DNA of 35,959 nt. It comes from Desulfobacterales bacterium. GTDB taxonomy: Bacteria > Desulfobacterota > Desulfobulbia > Desulfobulbales > BM004. Of the stretch, positions 34,385 to 35,959 are shown in pieces (positions within the stretch are counted from its first letter, which is position 1; each line of letters begins with the position of its first letter). The stretch spans positions 1-35,959 of the forward strand of contig JAKITW010000021.1 in assembly GCA_021647905.1 (NCBI GenBank), read 5' to 3'. The notes beneath the pieces are model-generated. The model had not been told where the DNA came from and made no database searches. It saw only the letters and a list, made by a program, of their open reading frames with translations. The translations under genes and the position numbers were made by a program.

Positions 34385-35763
34385 AGATCCAGGAGCAGCT
34401 TGGCCACGCTGAAGTAGACCGACACCCCGAGGATGTCGATTGTGGTGGTGACAAAGGGTCCGGTGGCCACTGCGGCGTCGATGTCGAGCCGTTTCAGGGT
34501 CAGGGGGACGATGGTGCCCACGGTGGCGGCCAGGGTCATGGAAAAAAACACCGACAACCCGACCACCAGGCCGAGAAAGGCCGGGTCGCGATAGCCCAGG
34601 CTGGCAACAACTCCGAGCAGGGAGCCGTAGATGGCGCCCAGGATGATCCCCACCCGCATCTCCTTGAAGATCACCCGGGACAGTTCCTGCATGTTTACCC
34701 GGCCGGTGGCCATGCCGCGGATGACAATGGTGCTGGACTGGGTGGCGATATTACCGCCCATCCCCATGACAATGGGAATAAAGGCGGCCAGGGCCAGGAC
34801 CTTCTGCAACTCGCTTTGAAAGCTGGTGATGATCAGCATTGCGGTAATCCCGCCCAGCCAGCTGGCAAACAGCCACGGCACCCGGGTCATGGCATTGGCC
34901 AGGGTGGGTTTCAACAGGATCTCCCGGTCCTTGCCGGCCCCGGCCATCTGGAGAAAATCTTCGGTAGCCTCTTCGCGGATAACGTCGATGATATCATCCA
35001 CGGTAACGATCCCCACCAGATTGTAGGAGGGATCAACCACCGGCACGGCCAGGATATTGTACTGGGAGATGACATGGGCCACCTCTTCCTGATCAGTATC
35101 GGTTGTCACCGAGATCACCGAGGGGTTCATGATGTTTTTCAACTGCCGGTAGGGCGGATGGAGGAGCAGCTCCCGCAACGAAACCACTCCGGCCAACTGG
35201 TCCTCGCCATGGGTGATGTAGAGATAAAAGGCCATCTCCTTCTCTTCGCTGCGCTCCTGCACCTTGCGGATCGCGTCGCCAACGGTCAACTCCTCGTCCA
35301 GGGCCATGAAGTCCGGCGACATCAGGCCGCCGGCACTCTCGGGATGGTACTGGAGCAGTTCGTCAACCTCTTCCCGGTCCTCCTTTTCCATCAACCGCCG
35401 GATCTCATCGGCCATCTCCTGGTCAATGGCCTCAAGGAGATCGGCAACGTCGTCGGAGGGCATCTCCGCAACCACCGCGGCCATGAACTTGGGGGTGAGA
35501 TCCTGGACAAGTTCCTGGATCAGGGACTGGTCGAGTTCGCTCAGAAACTCGCCCACCGCATCGGTCTGGATAATGATATTGAAGATACTCTTGCGGTCAC
35601 CAGGGGTAAGGTGACGAAACACCCAGGCAATATCCGCCGGATGGGTCTTGTTGATCAGCTTGATGAGATGGGCGACCGCACCACGACGATTCAACCGCCG
35701 AAAGGTGTCCAGCAGGACCAGCCCTTCATTGCCGATTAATTCTCGCTTGGTTTGCCGTTCCAT
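34381..35763 (-). CDS. mgtE: Magnesium transporter MgtE
   Basis: Encodes 460 residues, typical of the family. A helical MgtE_N domain (about 20-130) has repeated acidic motifs (AEMPSDDVADLLEAID). A CBS pair (about 140-260) contains HPESAGGLMSPDF and VDPSYNLVGIVTVDDIIDV. A plug helix is followed by five membrane helices (about 285-458), with the pore segment MGMGGNIATQSSTIVIRGMA. The N and CBS domains close the channel when magnesium is high. ATG with AGGG upstream. I recognise no magnesium riboswitch in the 196 bases before it. Confidence 0.97.
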   Translation of the reverse strand: MERQTKRELIGNEGLVLLDTFRRLNRRGAVAHLIKLINKTHPADIAWVFRHLTPGDRKSIFNIIIQTDAVGEFLSELDQSLIQELVQDLTPKFMAAVVAEMPSDDVADLLEAIDQEMADEIRRLMEKEDREEVDELLQYHPESAGGLMSPDFMALDEELTVGDAIRKVQERSEEKEMAFYLYITHGEDQLAGVVSLRELLLHPPYRQLKNIMNPSVISVTTDTDQEEVAHVISQYNILAVPVVDPSYNLVGIVTVDDIIDVIREEATEDFLQMAGAGKDREILLKPTLANAMTRVPWLFASWLGGITAMLIITSFQSELQKVLALAAFIPIVMGMGGNIATQSSTIVIRGMATGRVNMQELSRVIFKEMRVGIILGAIYGSLLGVVASLGYRDPAFLGLVVGLSVFFSMTLAATVGTIVPLTLKRLDIDAAVATGPFVTTTIDILGVSVYFSVAKLLLDL

Positions 35764-35846
35764 ATCACTGCCCTGTAGTGGTCAACCGGTTTGCATCAGG
35801 CCCGGGAAAATCCAGGACCGGGGAGATAGCATCGTAAACATTCAGT

Positions 35847-35875
35847 AAACCCCCTCCTATCGGGAAAGGGGTTTT
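35847..35875. terminator. Probable intrinsic terminator upstream of mgtE
   Basis: AAACCCC (35847-35853) pairs with GGGGTTT (35868-35874) and TTTTCTTCT follows on the plus strand. On the minus strand the mirror arrangement ends in GGGGGTTTAC, so it may work both ways, for example ending a minus-strand gene to the right of the window. The other bases of 35764-35959 show nothing I recognise. Confidence 0.45.
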
Positions 35876-35959
35876 CTTCTACCAACGGCCGCTCCATTGA
35901 GAAGGGCCGGCTGTTCATAAACAGGCTATCAAGCAGGAACTCGCTTCGCCGCAACGGCG

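Noticed and set aside
35764-35959. Magnesium (M-box) riboswitch upstream of mgtE
   Set aside because: I could not find the conserved M-box core; only a simple terminator-like hairpin is present.

Overview
The window is about 36 kb of a GC-rich (roughly 60%) bacterial chromosome. The gene set is an unaccompanied bioB, flotillin FloA with two NfeD proteins, a PiT-type phosphate transporter with a PhoU-like partner, c-di-GMP turnover proteins, AsmA, PepA and MgtE. Together with frequent GTG/TTG starts and many ATGA stop-start overlaps this suggests a Desulfobacterota (deltaproteobacterial, perhaps Desulfobulbales-like) organism. That assignment is an inference from gene content and rests on no marker gene. 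I see no rRNA, tRNA or CRISPR array.

Positions 1-5804 are a defence island, clearly less GC-rich than the rest and all on the minus strand. In transcription order it holds an SNF2-family helicase of 960 residues, an AAA/OLD-like ATPase translationally coupled to a possible Toprim-like partner, and the N-terminal third of a type III-style adenine methyltransferase (Mod). Mod breaks off at about position 127, where the sequence turns into what looks like the end of an insertion sequence. The lost part should contain the SAM-binding motif, so the methyltransferase is probably dead. The ATPase pair is the most interesting candidate for an independent defence system.

Positions 6082-11483 hold biotin synthase coupled to an M48 membrane protease (minus) and a divergent PAS-GGDEF-EAL protein (plus). 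Positions 11580-14576 are a phosphate module: a PiT transporter with a PhoU-like tail and a separate DUF47/PhoU protein. Positions 14930-19258 hold a methyltransferase/J-domain pair and the operon nfeD(long)-nfeD(short)-floA-small membrane protein. Positions 19400-22100 hold DUF3108, UspA and ketopantoate-reductase-family genes. Positions 22550-26345 (plus) are yejB-yejE-yejF, an oligopeptide/microcin C-type ABC importer without an adjacent binding-protein gene. Positions 26591-33023 (minus) hold AsmA, a metallophosphoesterase, a four-CBS/PAS/HD-GYP protein and PepA. Positions 33338-35763 hold a DUF21-CBS membrane protein (plus) converging on MgtE (minus).

The intergenic regions carry at least three families of small structured repeats. 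The first is a 71-75 bp hairpin element in three co-oriented copies (21068, 22447, 26326). The second is an approximately 110 bp nested palindrome in two opposite copies (14841, 26415) whose stem shows paired base changes, with shorter fragments elsewhere. The third is a 105 bp hairpin element present twice with one mismatch (19279, 33104). They sit within a few bases of stop codons or promoters and are the clearest unexplained signal outside the defence island.
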